A stretch of 64,000 bases of DNA, from contig OX465580.1 of NCBI GenBank assembly GCA_950022655.1, positions 44,948,028 to 45,012,027 of the forward strand. Reading direction: 5' to 3'. The notes under the pieces were generated by a model. The model did not search any database, was not told where the DNA came from, and worked only from the letters and a program-made list of their open reading frames with translations. This DNA comes from Alentia gelatinosa (lineage: Eukaryota > Annelida > Polychaeta > Phyllodocida > Polynoidae). The translations under genes and the position numbers were made by a program. Shown piece by piece: positions 48,991 through 58,648 of this stretch. Every line of letters begins with the position of its first letter. Position 1 is the first letter of the stretch.

Positions 48991-51900
48991 GCTCTCTCTC
49001 TCACACACACACATTCCCTTTCTCTCTCCCCGCGCTCTCTCTCGCATTCTCTCTCGTTTGTTTCCATTTAATTTTCATCGTTCTCTTTCTCTCACCTGGC
49101 CTCTTCTTTCGCCCTCTTTATGTTTTCTATACACTTGTATAAATCTGTCGCACCCTTTTCTTTCTTACTTTCCTTTTGACTATTCCTTAATCGCTTTACC
49201 CCCTTCGATTCTACTTTCTCTTTTTTTCTTTCCCTCCTGCCTTTCTCTTTCTGTAGGCCTACGCAGTTACGAAACATACATAGAAATATGTCCAGTGATT
49301 GAGTCTCCTTCAAATCTTATCCCACATATCTAAATACATTTTGGTGTACAAAGAGCGGCAACTGTGAATGGAAACTGTCACGGCGAAAGGGAAAGGGAAC
49401 TGTCGATAGATTGGGTATATTTGCGATACAGCAATCATCCTTGGATAAGAGGTAATAGCAAAATTGCGGTTATAAGAATATGAACCTTTAGCAGCCAGAC
49501 AGTGAAATCCAACAAATCTGAGATGGTAGGCACCCGTCACGCACACGAAAGGCAATCTATGATGCTTGATTTCTCGCCCTTGGAAAACATAACAAATCGG
49601 AGTCATTCTCTCGTTGGCTCCATTCGGGCCGTTGAGATCAAGTATATATTGGTTGTCTGTATATTTTTTTGTGCAGTCGTGCCACAAGCGTTAGTAATAA
49701 TGCTGGAACGAGCTGGAACTATTGACATACGTATTGACATGGCGAGTGGAAAATATGGCCAACTCCCAAGATTTAAGATTGGAATATCAGTCATATATAT
49801 ACCCCACTTTGGGAACATACATACGCAGTGATGGTATATATGTTTGTTGTAGAAGACACATGCAGCAACATGGATACCATAAGCTCACCCTAATGACTTC
49901 AGCACAGAGCATGAACAGTGTGCTACTGATGAGCTCAGACACCTCTGCCTGGGAAACTATGCAAATAACACAGAGAGGAAAAAAGTAACCAGTCAGCATT
50001 ATCAAAGAACGGGTCCCACTCGTCTAATAGTTTTGCCCTTTGTCGATGATGAATTACTATTGTGATAGCAAACATAAGTGGAAATGATGCCGTAAATTAG
50101 AGATAATTCTGGGAAAACAGCTAACGAAGGCTCTACCCTTAAGTGCACGAGTACTTCAGTGTTGGTTACTTTCCCAATTAGACATCAAAGGACTTCTACC
50201 AACGAAAATAAAACCATGTTAAAACAATAACAAAATGGGTCCAACGATAAGAATGGCAGATACATTTTTTAGAGATGTTATACAACTATGTGTGTCAAAT
50301 TATATAGATATTATGAACAACGCGAGTATTTCCTTTCGGGGAGAGTTATTTGTAGCTTGGGGTGATCTAGACGTAAGAAATTCAGGCTACATAAGAGTTA
50401 GAGTTGGTTACCATAGGGGCAGGGTAATAGGGGCGACAAGAGGGCGCCACTGCTCCGTGACGAGGAACGCTGACTGTGTGTGAACAGTTGTCATGGCTTC
50501 CCACGCCTCTTGTTCACGCCATGACACAGCTGGATTATACCGAGTGTCCGCCGAACAATTCCGAATGATTCGGAACAATCCCCAGGCAGGTTAAGCCCAT
50601 GAAAAGTGATGAGAATCACGGACCGGCGTTCTTAATCCTCTCTCAGGTTTGAGCAGACGACAATCAGGGAGTCACATTCGGTCGATGCGCAATGTCACAC
50701 TCCGCAGGATATCTTTCGCGCCATTTTCAAAGATGAAATAATATATACCCTATTTACTCCAGGGCTAGATAATGTCTCACATAATGCATAAATATTGAGG
50801 AAATAGCTCCTAAACTCCATCCATGTGTCAACTATGAAGATTATTTCCCGCTGATAACTCTCATCTGCCAATCGTGTACGGCACTAATATACAGAATACA
50901 TAGGTCAATGTCATCTTTACCACAACTCCAAAGTGTCAAAAACGGTTTCTATCAAGGTAAATAAAAAGAACTTGAGGAACTGCCCTTAAAACTGCTACCT
51001 ATTTTCCCCTAAATGATTGGTTCTGTTCTTACAGCCTCCTCCTTGGGCTTGATGGTTCACCAAAACACGAATCATTGTGATGCGATACGTAGGACAACTT
51101 GTTGGTGATAATGTACTTTCATGATAAGACCTGATTAGGTTATAAGACCTGATTAGGTTACCGATCCAATTATGTTTGAGGACACCCTCATTCCGAATGG
51201 ACTGTGTATACAAATCAAAAATGAGATGATATGTATTTTTCACGGGATACTATAGGCTTCGTTTCCAAAATAACCTACTCCTATAAATCAAAGCATGACT
51301 AATTCCTTTCCCCCAAAGGCCCACAGAATAAAAAAAACATAACAGTCAGTGAGGGTGCCAAATTCGAAAACCTGTCTCTGTTGCTCTGAGCTTCTCTTCC
51401 CATTGTCGACCTCATAATATCCCGTGCTGGGACCGCGGAGGGTAGATGGGAGTGCTGAAAATTGGGATAGGGAGAGGAGGCCACTGTTGATTCAAGCGGA
51501 GGGTCTATTTTCCGACAACACGTAGTAGGTGATGATTAGATCATCTGTCATTCGCTGCCATTGGCAGAAGGGATCATTACGGGGTGTGGTAGGGAGGGTC
51601 CCATCACAGAGAGGGGTGCGGGTCTGTTAGGGTGGAGTTGGCGAGGTCTGATTGCGTGTGAGCTCCTTAACCCTTCCCGGAGGGAACACATCATGGCCTG
51701 ATATTATTGTCCTTGAATATCGAGACCCACTTGGAAAAAACGCCAAATACTTTCATTCCAATTGTGTCGAGTTGAATAAAGTATCTCTCTCTTACTGTGT
51801 GTACGTACGTGTGTTGATGTACTGCTTTCAGTCAAAAGAGAGTCTACAGGGCTGCATTCATACATTTGTACGCCGTATACATAGGCATTGCTAATTCAAA

Positions 51901-54900
51901 TACGCATAAGATAGTGAAGGTGATGCATGAAAATCAATGCGGAAAATCCTTTGCCTGAGGATCCAACTATGCATGGACTGAAGGGCGAGGTATCGCGGAG
52001 GGTTGAACAGAGAAAGGGGATAAACGGTAGGGGTGAAGAGGAGTTACCAACTGGCTATTGCCAGGATCAACGACCAAGCGAACCTTCGTATCTAGATGTA
52101 TTATGGTTCTCTATGTATGAATCTCTACACCATCAACGTCAGGATGACAAAAAAATACTAACCTAGCAATAAATCACATACAGCACTCGCTCGTCGTTGT
52201 GGTTTATTGTTATGCGTGCCAGGAGAGGTATGTCGCGCAGAATTGTATGGATTTATTGACGAAATGAATCCATTTTCTAATATATCCATACATATGAGAA
52301 TTTGTAACATTGAATCGTTTAAAATCATTTCTCATATTTAATCTTCGTATCAATAATTTCTCTTTAAATGTTAACTCATTAATATGCATGCGAAGGAAAT
52401 ATTCCTAATGTGCTTTATGGGGCGGCTCCGAGCTACTCATTTCTAGGTCAACCACATATATATATGCATACATCATAGAAATACTTCCAAATTGACACAA
52501 CGCAGAATATATCGAATGAACTATACCGGATCCGGACATATTGTTACAGCAAAACACGCATATTGAATATCCAGCAGATAAATCTCTGCGCATAGATGTT
52601 AACAGCATATATGTTGATCTGTTCATATATATTTTTTTATTATTCTTATATTCCATGGTTTAATTATTTAGGCACAGACCATACAAATGTCAGGGGACAG
52701 TGAATGCATTACGCACATGTTATAAACAGTATACATATGTATTCAAACAAATCTCTAGGGTCATGTATAGCTTCGCTTTTTTGTCCCTTTTCTCTCTCAC
52801 ATTTCTTTTGGATATTGTCCTCTGCAGATAGGTGGCGCTATTGTTGTGCCAGGAGGCGGACTGACATGCGTACTGATACCCATCGATCATGGCTGGGCTC
52901 TGTGAAGTGGAACGCCCGCATACGCGGTCACGGTTGATTGGCCGCCATGTCTGTATGCGACACATACGGCTTATAAAATTTTCACCCAACCTGTGTTAGT
53001 GGGGAGGGCAGCGGGGATGTGTTTGGGAGGTGGGAGGGGATCTTACCATATGCATCCCACACATCACCCCTTACACCTCCTCCATTCCCAACCAGTATTA
53101 TGTGGCCGGGGGCGGGCGATACACTGGCAGTACAACCACACCTGTGACCAGAGCAAATGCTTCTGTACAATAGACGGTCGAATGGTGGGCAAAGATACGA
53201 GTTGTTGACAATGAGTCTGGAAAATGAGGCCATCTCTCAGGTAAAAAATATCTTGATGAACTTGAACCATAAAATCATTGTCTAGCCCCGACCTATTCAA
53301 AAGTGAAGGTCCAGATTTTGTTTGGATGACCCACTGAACTTTATGTACTTTAAAAAATACAGATTAAAGCTTAAGATTTTACTGGAGCTTCTGAGTATTA
53401 CTGGTAAAGTGTTACAAATAATGATCTGTTCAGATATCATAGCGGTATAACATAAGTCATTGCAAACTTTAAATGGTCTTTTAAATAAAACATTTTTATT
53501 CCAGCAGTGTTGTGCAGATCGGTTTAGTTATAACAAGTGTATTTTCCTGTTATTTTTGTAAACACCAAGAAGGAGCCGAATATTACACAGACAATCGGAA
53601 TATTTCACACTCAGTTAGCGAACAATTTGGACTCAAAATCTCTCACAGTTGTGTTTCCTCAGTCATGGTGGAGGCCTGGGAAGAAATCAGTGACGACCAG
53701 ACCATATGACAGAGGTGGCCCGTTAGTTTTATCTCACGCTCGATGAGCTCTTCACAGATACCAAGGCGCGTGTATTTGTTTGGTTTGGGAGTCTTTACCT
53801 GCGTAGGTAAATCTTATCACCCTGACCCAGCGGAGAAACACCTGTCCTGGTCCCACTCCTAATCTGATAAGTTAGGCTCGTGGTAGACAGGTAGACAACC
53901 GCTGTCCTGATTCAATGTATGAATCCTGGTCTTAGTCGGCGTGGTTAATCTTTGATTAGATCACACAGACAGGGGTTAGACCTATGTGGATTCAGAATAC
54001 TGGGTTTTTTTCGACAGATGATGTATTGTATATTCAAATCGTTTCCATTGTATGTGATTTCTCCTATAGCTGTGGATAGAATGTTATGATGATCTTGGCT
54101 TCAGTACATAAATATATGAGACATCTCTATCCTAGACTATAAGGTGATGTATAATTATATCTTCATGTATAACTGCAGCTGCATGTATCAGTCCGGGCCT
54201 TCTTATCTTTTTCTATATTTCACATTCGATTCAAACGTTCCATCATATAGCTTATGTTTTTGTCGATTCGGAATATGATGTTGTTCTTTTAGATGTAAGT
54301 AGACCATCTTTTAGATTTGGTATCGATATGAGATGTAGAAAGTAGATTACACTAAAACAGAGTACCGTAGTTTTAAATGTACATTAAGAAATACTTTCCA
54401 TATCAAGATGAGATTGAATTGTGATAAAGGTATAGCCCAGTAATGCCACACGATATAGTGTTGCTAAAGCGTAAATCAGTTAACTTGAATGTCACGATGA
54501 CGTTCACTGTTTGCCCTTTAAAGAGTCCATTCAAACTAGCCGACCATAATGGAGGGACAACTAACTACATGAGTTTAGTTCTGTATTATCTCCCCCTGGG
54601 GACTATTACTGAGAATTCCCCTCTTAGTCAGTCCCCCAACTTTTAGCTGAGCCAAGGCAGTACGCGTCTAAATGCACACTACGCCGTCCAGTCATAAAAA
54701 TCCCGGTTCCTGTTGCTCGTACATTTTGGATGCTCCTCCCAAAGTACCCGGCGTTCACCTTCACCACCCAGCTCCCCACCCCTCATAGATCCCCCTGCTA
54801 CTGCCACCCTGTCCGCCCAGCACTCGACATACGCAGGCATGCGAGTGATCACACACTTAAAAACGAGATAAACTTGATTTATCGTGTCCAGTCCCCGAGG

Positions 54901-55693
54901 TGCCGTGTCAGAGAGCAGCTCCAGCCATTAGGAGCTGCTCCTACCTGCTCCGAGCCGATGGCGGCCGCTCCTTGCACGCGCGGGAAAAGGCCCAGAGATT
55001 GGATTAGGACAATTATATTGATGGACATTGCGCACGGTGATCAGCTTAGCCCTATCTGGAACAGCCCAGGAGCAGCTCTCCACAACTGCTCACTGGTGCT
55101 CGTGGCGAGTGAGTGATCCATGCACTTAGCACGGGTACAACCAGCGGTGCGTAGGTGGAAGGGGGGTTAGTTCAGAAGGGCATTGGGGTGATTGAGATGA
55201 GAGATGTGGGGATTATATGTATGTAGCGATTAGCGATGGATTATTGCTGAGTGAGTGGGGGAAGAGTAAGGGGCTGATGTACACATAAACTCACCAAAAA
55301 TGAACTATGTGACACATTGGGATTACCATAATAGTTAATCTGTACAATTTTGGTTAAGATGTTGGAGTTTTGTGTCTACAGCATAGATTGGTTTTGATCG
55401 CAAATCTACTTTCTATGACTTATTTCAGTGTTATCGTATTCATAACGAGAGTCGAGAAATAAACCATAAACTTAAAAAGTACAAAAATACTGTGCATACA
55501 GTATGTAGTACATATATAGACAGTAAAGGCACTCACCTGGTGTGGGACTGACGGATCCGACGTCCCATGGAGACGCGCAGCGCGGGGCCCACGCGGAGGT
55601 CTGTAATGTGTTGTCTTCAGGTCCGGAATAATCACCTCCGGAAGTTGCCTTAACCGGACTTCTCCGGGATCGGACAAGGAATGAGCGCGGCAT
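29302..55693 (-). CDS. gfi1: GFI1/senseless/PAG-3 family zinc-finger transcriptional repressor, four coding exons
   Basis: Join, in transcript order: 55693-55537, 41117-40842, 37897-37298, 29597-29302; 1329 nt, 442 residues plus stop. All junctions are GT-AG and phase 1, and the frame runs through without a break. Residues 1-20 start [11 protein letters not shown], the SNAG motif that in this family recruits LSD1/CoREST. A Ser-Pro repeat fills about 77-130. C2H2 fingers lie at 236-259, 265-287, 293-315, 321-343, 349-371 and 377-400. Helix residues of fingers 3-5 ([27 protein letters not shown]) match vertebrate GFI1, whose fingers 3-5 read the AATC core. The length is close to human GFI1 (422). 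Known family roles are nuclear repression in blood, sensory and neural cells; roles in this organism are inferred. An extra, unrecognised exon in a long intron cannot be excluded, but the phases already match. Confidence 0.95.
30356..30510 (+). mobile_element. pogo-like transposon end with 17-bp subterminal repeats
   Basis: Begins CAGTGGAACCCCGCC after TA, the form of pogo/Tigger-group terminal repeats. Inside are 17-bp units at 30381, 30398, 30457 and 30474, of the type CCCGCGTAAGCGGACAC. The matching right end was not found, so this is a solo end or a truncated copy. Confidence 0.55.
30519..31631 (+). repeat. Duplicated ~110-bp segment, second copy with AT expansion
   Basis: Copy 1 is 30519-30628 and copy 2 is 31473-31631. 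Both begin AGTTAATGATTGGTTCC and end TTTGGAGAATCGAAAT. Copy 1 has ACATATATCA where copy 2 has an AT run of roughly 55 bp. Confidence 0.9.
31555..31612 (+). repeat. AT microsatellite within duplicated segment
   Basis: AT run that interrupts the second copy of the 30519/31473 duplicated segment. Confidence 0.95.
32796..32862 (+). repeat. TA-rich tract with TACATGTA units
   Basis: TA dinucleotides broken by three TACATGTA palindromes at near-regular spacing. Confidence 0.9.
36042..36093. promoter_or_regulatory. Nuclear-receptor half-sites in gfi1 intron 3
   Basis: TGACCTTGG at 36042, AAAGGTCA at 36062 and AAAAGGTCA at 36085. The A-rich extensions suit ROR/ERR/NR5A-type monomers. Confidence 0.3.
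36939..37136 (+). repeat. 99-bp tandem duplication in gfi1 intron 3
   Basis: Copies 36939-37037 and 37038-37136 begin TCAACCACTGTCTAGTGC and end GATGG. They differ at only a handful of positions, mostly transitions, so the duplication is fairly recent. It lies about 160 bp downstream of exon 3. Confidence 0.9.
37298..37897 (-). CDS. gfi1: gfi1 coding exon 3: helical segment, basic linker and zinc fingers 1-4
   Basis: The acceptor follows a T-rich tract (TTTTTTACAG) before 37897 and the donor is GTAAGG after 37298. It encodes residues 145-344. Residues about 147-182 look helical ([14 protein letters not shown], then [15 protein letters not shown]) and match no domain I recognise. A Lys/Ser-rich linker (about 208-234) may act as a nuclear localisation signal. 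Fingers 1-4 follow, each with intact Cys-Cys-His-His. The exon ends in the conserved HTG-E linker between fingers 4 and 5. Reading on into the intron adds only KALFLL before a stop, so an intron-retained form would lose fingers 5 and 6. Confidence 0.95.
37898..40841 (-). other. gfi1: gfi1 intron 2 (2.9 kb)
   Basis: Phase-1 intron between exons 2 and 3. A moderately GC-rich patch occurs around 38.7-38.9 kb; otherwise it is AT-rich with no repeat family or coding exon that I recognise. Confidence 0.8.
40842..41117 (-). CDS. gfi1: gfi1 coding exon 2: Ser-Pro repeat linker
   Basis: The acceptor is a T-rich tract plus CAG before 41117 and the donor is GTTAGT after 40842; both ends are phase 1. 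It encodes residues 53-144. The middle is a run of Ser-Pro and Pro-Ala units ([20 protein letters not shown] and on to PSPAHR). On the plus strand this appears as a degenerate repeat built on GGGCGGGGCTT and GGGACTGAG units, so a coding minisatellite probably expanded here. SP dipeptides are possible targets of proline-directed kinases. The segment corresponds to the poorly conserved linker of vertebrate GFI1, so homology here is by position only. Confidence 0.88.
41239..41526. mobile_element. TA-flanked MITE, family 1 copy c
   Basis: Near-perfect inverted ends AGGCCCGGCGTCCACCTACT with TA flanks; about 284 bp. It lies in gfi1 intron 1, about 120 bp upstream of exon 2. It contains a second, internal inverted segment around ATATGGCACCGATAC. 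Confidence 0.85.
43690..43770 (+). repeat. Possible tRNA-derived SINE remnant
   Basis: TGGCCGGGTGGCG resembles a Pol III A box, and ATTCAAATCA about 33 bp downstream resembles a weak B box, at tRNA-like spacing. The segment does not fold as an intact tRNA and no tail or target duplication was found. Confidence 0.25.
44190..44465 (+). other. Candidate plus-strand promoter and first exon inside gfi1 intron 1
   Basis: A GC-rich block contains a reversed CCAAT (GATTGGCTG), GGCACGTGAC and TCATGTGAC. It is followed at 44449 by ATG in good context (A at -3, G at +4) reading MEEIP, then CAG|GTAAGTG, a strong donor, at 44465/44466. Reading this as a first coding exon is inference. A phase-compatible acceptor (TTTTTATTCCAG) at 53504 opens a 67-codon frame to a stop at 53709, giving a hypothetical 73-residue product with one hydrophobic stretch. 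Confidence 0.25.
48023..48050. other. Perfect 11-bp hairpin
   Basis: Arms AACGAGTATAG and CTATACTCGTT with a 6-nt loop; in gfi1 intron 1. Too short for a microRNA precursor. Confidence 0.8.
48919..49052 (+). repeat. CT microsatellite and pyrimidine tract
   Basis: A CT run to about 48983, then CT blocks interrupted by TTT, CACACACAC and CG; inside gfi1 intron 1. On the transcribed strand of gfi1 it reads as GA repeats. Confidence 0.95.
50559..50575. other. 17-bp palindrome
   Basis: TTCCGAATGATTCGGAA, arms of 8 bp around a single G. It could be a dimeric transcription-factor site. Confidence 0.7.
51124..51159 (+). repeat. 18-bp exact tandem duplication
   Basis: TAAGACCTGATTAGGTTA occurs twice in a row. 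Confidence 0.9.
55537..55693 (-). CDS. gfi1: gfi1 coding exon 1: SNAG domain
   Basis: ATG at 55693-55691, donor GTGAGT directly after 55537, ending in phase 1 within a Gly codon. It encodes residues 1-52: [15 protein letters not shown] followed by an acidic, Ser/Pro-containing stretch ending GSVSPTP. Pro2 and the basic residues, which are critical for SNAG function in vertebrate GFI1, are present. The start is fixed because SNAG only works at the extreme N-terminus. The bases immediately before the ATG read TTTTTTAAG, so a 5' UTR intron ending exactly at the ATG is possible but unproven. Confidence 0.93.
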
Positions 55694-56900
55694 CTTAAAA
55701 AAGTCGGTTTCCTCCTCCGTATGGCTTTCCTGTTGAATGTCAGACTATTGCGCCACTCACGGATCGTTCGAGTCGCCAGTGATTTTGCAGACGACTCTTT
55801 TTTTTACTCACGCTGATTTAAAAAAAGCGCGGGACAATGGAGACCCCAAGTGTAAATCTCGACGGTCCGTGTGTCAGAGGAAGTGACAGTGTGTTGGTTC
55901 TCCTTGTTTGGTGCCTGTAGAGAGACTGAGAGAGAGAAGTGCAGCTCCCTCTCCGCGCTCCACTGACTCTGAATCAACAAGTAGCCGCGTCCCGCCCAGT
56001 CAGCAGGACCAGATCGATGAGTGATTCAGTAAAATGTCGTCTGCTCGGGGTCGCGGTCAGCACCCTCAGCGCCCCCAGTGAGCAGAGTGATGACTAGCAA
56101 AACAGCCCCGCACTGAGTCAGATCTGTGTGCACTCATGCGTGCAGCTGGAGAAGTTGGCCAAAAGTCCCGTTAATGTGCACAGATGTGGGACGAGATGCG
56201 AGCCAAGGATATGGACGCCTGCATTCAGACGCGGGGGTTATTTGTGACTGTTTGCGAAGAGATGTACATATGGCCGGGTTGTGATACAGTGCTCACCCCA
56301 AGCGTACCACCACAGGACTGAGCGCGTGCTTATAATGTCATAAGATTTATAGCCACCGGCCCAGGGTCTATACACGCGGCACCACCAGACCTGGGATGGA
56401 CCCGCCGAATAATGTTATGGAAGTCTATGTGTATCTTTGACTGCAGATGTTGCATGCACCCCGCCCCCCGCCCCCTCCCCTTTTTTAGCAAGGTCCCTTC
56501 CCCCAACTTTACCGTATCCCCCTCCAGTCGCGGCGACAATGCATCCTCATTTGCATATCTGGCGCATGTCAAGTGGAGATGTATCGACAGGTGTCGCGTG
56601 CAGGTGGACTCCGCGCGCGCCAGCTCTGCGCGCGCTGATTGGCGGAGAGGTGGGCCACGTGGGGTGGGTGGGCGGGAAGTGCCGATGTCGTCTGCTTGAT
56701 TCGGGACGCGTGTTTGGCGGCCACGCGCCGTGCTGTTGGTGTGCAGTGAGGGGGAAACGCGGACAAATAGATACCTTTTGAAGGGGAGGCGACCTGGGAC
56801 TGGAGGGGGATGGGTGGGAGAGATATAACTCCCGCTGTTACCTGTAGCGCGGAGGCGGGGGTGGGTGAGGATTGGATGCGGTGTAAGGTGGGTAAGTCAT
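55694..56900 (-). promoter_or_regulatory. gfi1: GC-rich block upstream of gfi1, probable promoter and 5' UTR
   Basis: GC content and CpG density rise sharply compared with the flanking AT-rich DNA. Visible motifs: GTGATTTT at 55779-55786 (AAAATCAC on the minus strand, close to the GFI1 consensus), GTGATT at 56021-56026, an octamer ATTTGCAT at 56549-56556 (ATGCAAAT on the minus strand), ATTGG at about 56637 (CCAAT on the minus strand) and CCACGTGG near 56648. I see no clear TATA box for the minus strand. Transcription start and 5' UTR splicing cannot be fixed from sequence alone. Confidence 0.5.
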
Positions 56901-58439
56901 CACTGAACCGGCTGTTACACTGAGCATTACACTCTAATTCATCTCCCCCACCTTTTATTCTAAACACCTTACTAATCTAACCGCCTACCACAGCACTCAA
57001 CCCGGCAGCCCTGGTGACAGCTTTCCCTGTCGGTCACGCTTCTATGCACAGGCAATCATAAATAAATTGTGAATTCTGCGCTCACTGTCTTGTCGTTCAG
57101 ACGACCGTGACTGCCAACCAACGCTTCACACTACCTTTATATCCCCAGTGAGGCTCTTAAATAGGAAGAGCCAGCTGCACATATTACCACATAAATCTGG
57201 CACCCCTTTTTGGAGTCTTTGCGGGGTATATATGCCTGTAATAATTGACTCATCAGTGGGAAGAGTTTTGGCGTGAACTCTCGGGGTATAACTGTCCTGA
57301 TTGGACTCTAGATCCACCAGATTCCCATCTGCGAATGAATTATAGATGCCAGTAACGGAAATTACTCAGGATGGGCCGTTGAACGAAACAGAACTCGCCC
57401 AACCACTTAATGCCACCTACCCTCCTTTTTCGACAGAAGTCTTTCTATTTAGCTTTTCGGGAAATCCATTATATTCAAATAACCATAGTTCATTTGGTAG
57501 TTTCACTCAAGCAAAAACTCAATGCGTCATTCCTGGAAGTAGAGTGATATTTCTAAAGCCTCCGTGGTTATGTGCCAATCCCTGTGTTCATAGATAGAGA
57601 TCAGGTGAGGATGAAATCAGCACACGCTGGTGAATGCTTACAGCTCATGAGACAGTGCTTATGCCAATCATTAAGAAATATAAATTCACAAGAAAAACAT
57701 TTTACAGTCATCATCCGCGACAATTCAGAACAACCAGCCTCTGGATGAGTCTTTTACACTTATAGTGATTTCCAAACAAGGCACACGTGGGATGTTTGCC
57801 CGTAGAACAGGCTTGATAGGATGGATTTTAAATCTGCAAAATATCAGTAACCAAGAGCCACGTGCGGAACGTTTGCCGGGCTACTCATTTTACCCTCGAA
57901 GCCTGCGCCACCACCCCCATCATTCTAACCACATTCATAGGGGTATCAGTATTACCCCTATTTCCTTACCCCTATCCCTACTCGGAGTCTGATTGCTGGA
58001 TGGCCTTCTGCCAACCCCCATGATAAACCACCCCACCTATTTTTCCCGCGTTTATTCCTCATTTGGTTTTCTTTTTAAAGCATTTAAATTACTGAGACCT
58101 GAAATAGTCCAAACAACAGCACAGACCAATGCCGCTCAAGTCCACCTGTGTTCTAAGTGTTTCCAGCTTTCCAAGTCCATATGTTAATGTCTCATTTATT
58201 GATAATGGTTTTGCGATGAAAACATCAAACAAAACCAAAATCAAGACCCATGACCTCTGAATCACCAGGGGTATCAAATTTTGATTGCAAATCAATACAC
58301 TCATTTCATTGTTGCCCGGACATATTATGATGATAGAATTATCTTTTCATTCTCTAAATCACATTGCCAAATACCCTTCAGATTATATTTCTTTGTATTT
58401 TGTGTACCTGTAAATGGACGATGCTCCTGCACACAGATA

Positions 58440-58610
58440 TCTCTTACACAATCACCTGTTAACCAGTCTCCACAAACCACCTTGTAGCCAGTCGCACACA
58501 TACATCGCCGACTCAAACAACCACATTAGAGCTGGTCTCACACAATCACTTTCTGATAAGTCTCATATAACTACCTTATGACCAGTTTCACATAATCTCA
58601 GTGTAAAAAG
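58440..58610 (+). repeat. Degenerate 25-bp tandem repeat
   Basis: Units of the type TCTCACATAACTACCTTATG plus ACCAG, at 58440-58466, 58467-58491, 58492-58535 (longer), 58536-58560, 58561-58585 and 58586-58610. It is followed directly by a poly-T tract. Confidence 0.8.
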
Positions 58611-58648
58611 TCTCGCTTTTTTTCTTTTTTTTTTCTTTTTTTTTTTTA
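58611..58648 (+). repeat. Poly-T rich tract
   Basis: Runs of T broken by single C residues directly after the 25-bp repeat array. It could be the tail of a minus-strand retroposed sequence, but no body was recognised. Confidence 0.7.

Larger units (their letters stand above)
41118..55536 (-). other. gfi1: gfi1 intron 1 (14.4 kb)
   Basis: Long phase-1 intron between the SNAG and Ser-Pro exons. It contains one TA-flanked MITE near its 3' end, a CT microsatellite (48.9 kb), a possible tRNA-derived SINE remnant (43.7 kb) and a GC-rich block at 44.2-44.5 kb. An open frame of 282 codons lies on the minus strand at 42634-43482, but it has no recognisable domain. Long first introns of developmental regulators often hold enhancers; here that is inference only. 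Confidence 0.8.

Noticed and set aside
48871..49142. Ser/Leu repeat proteins over CT tracts (also near 10.9 kb and 63.0 kb)
   Set aside because: Translations of CT microsatellites.
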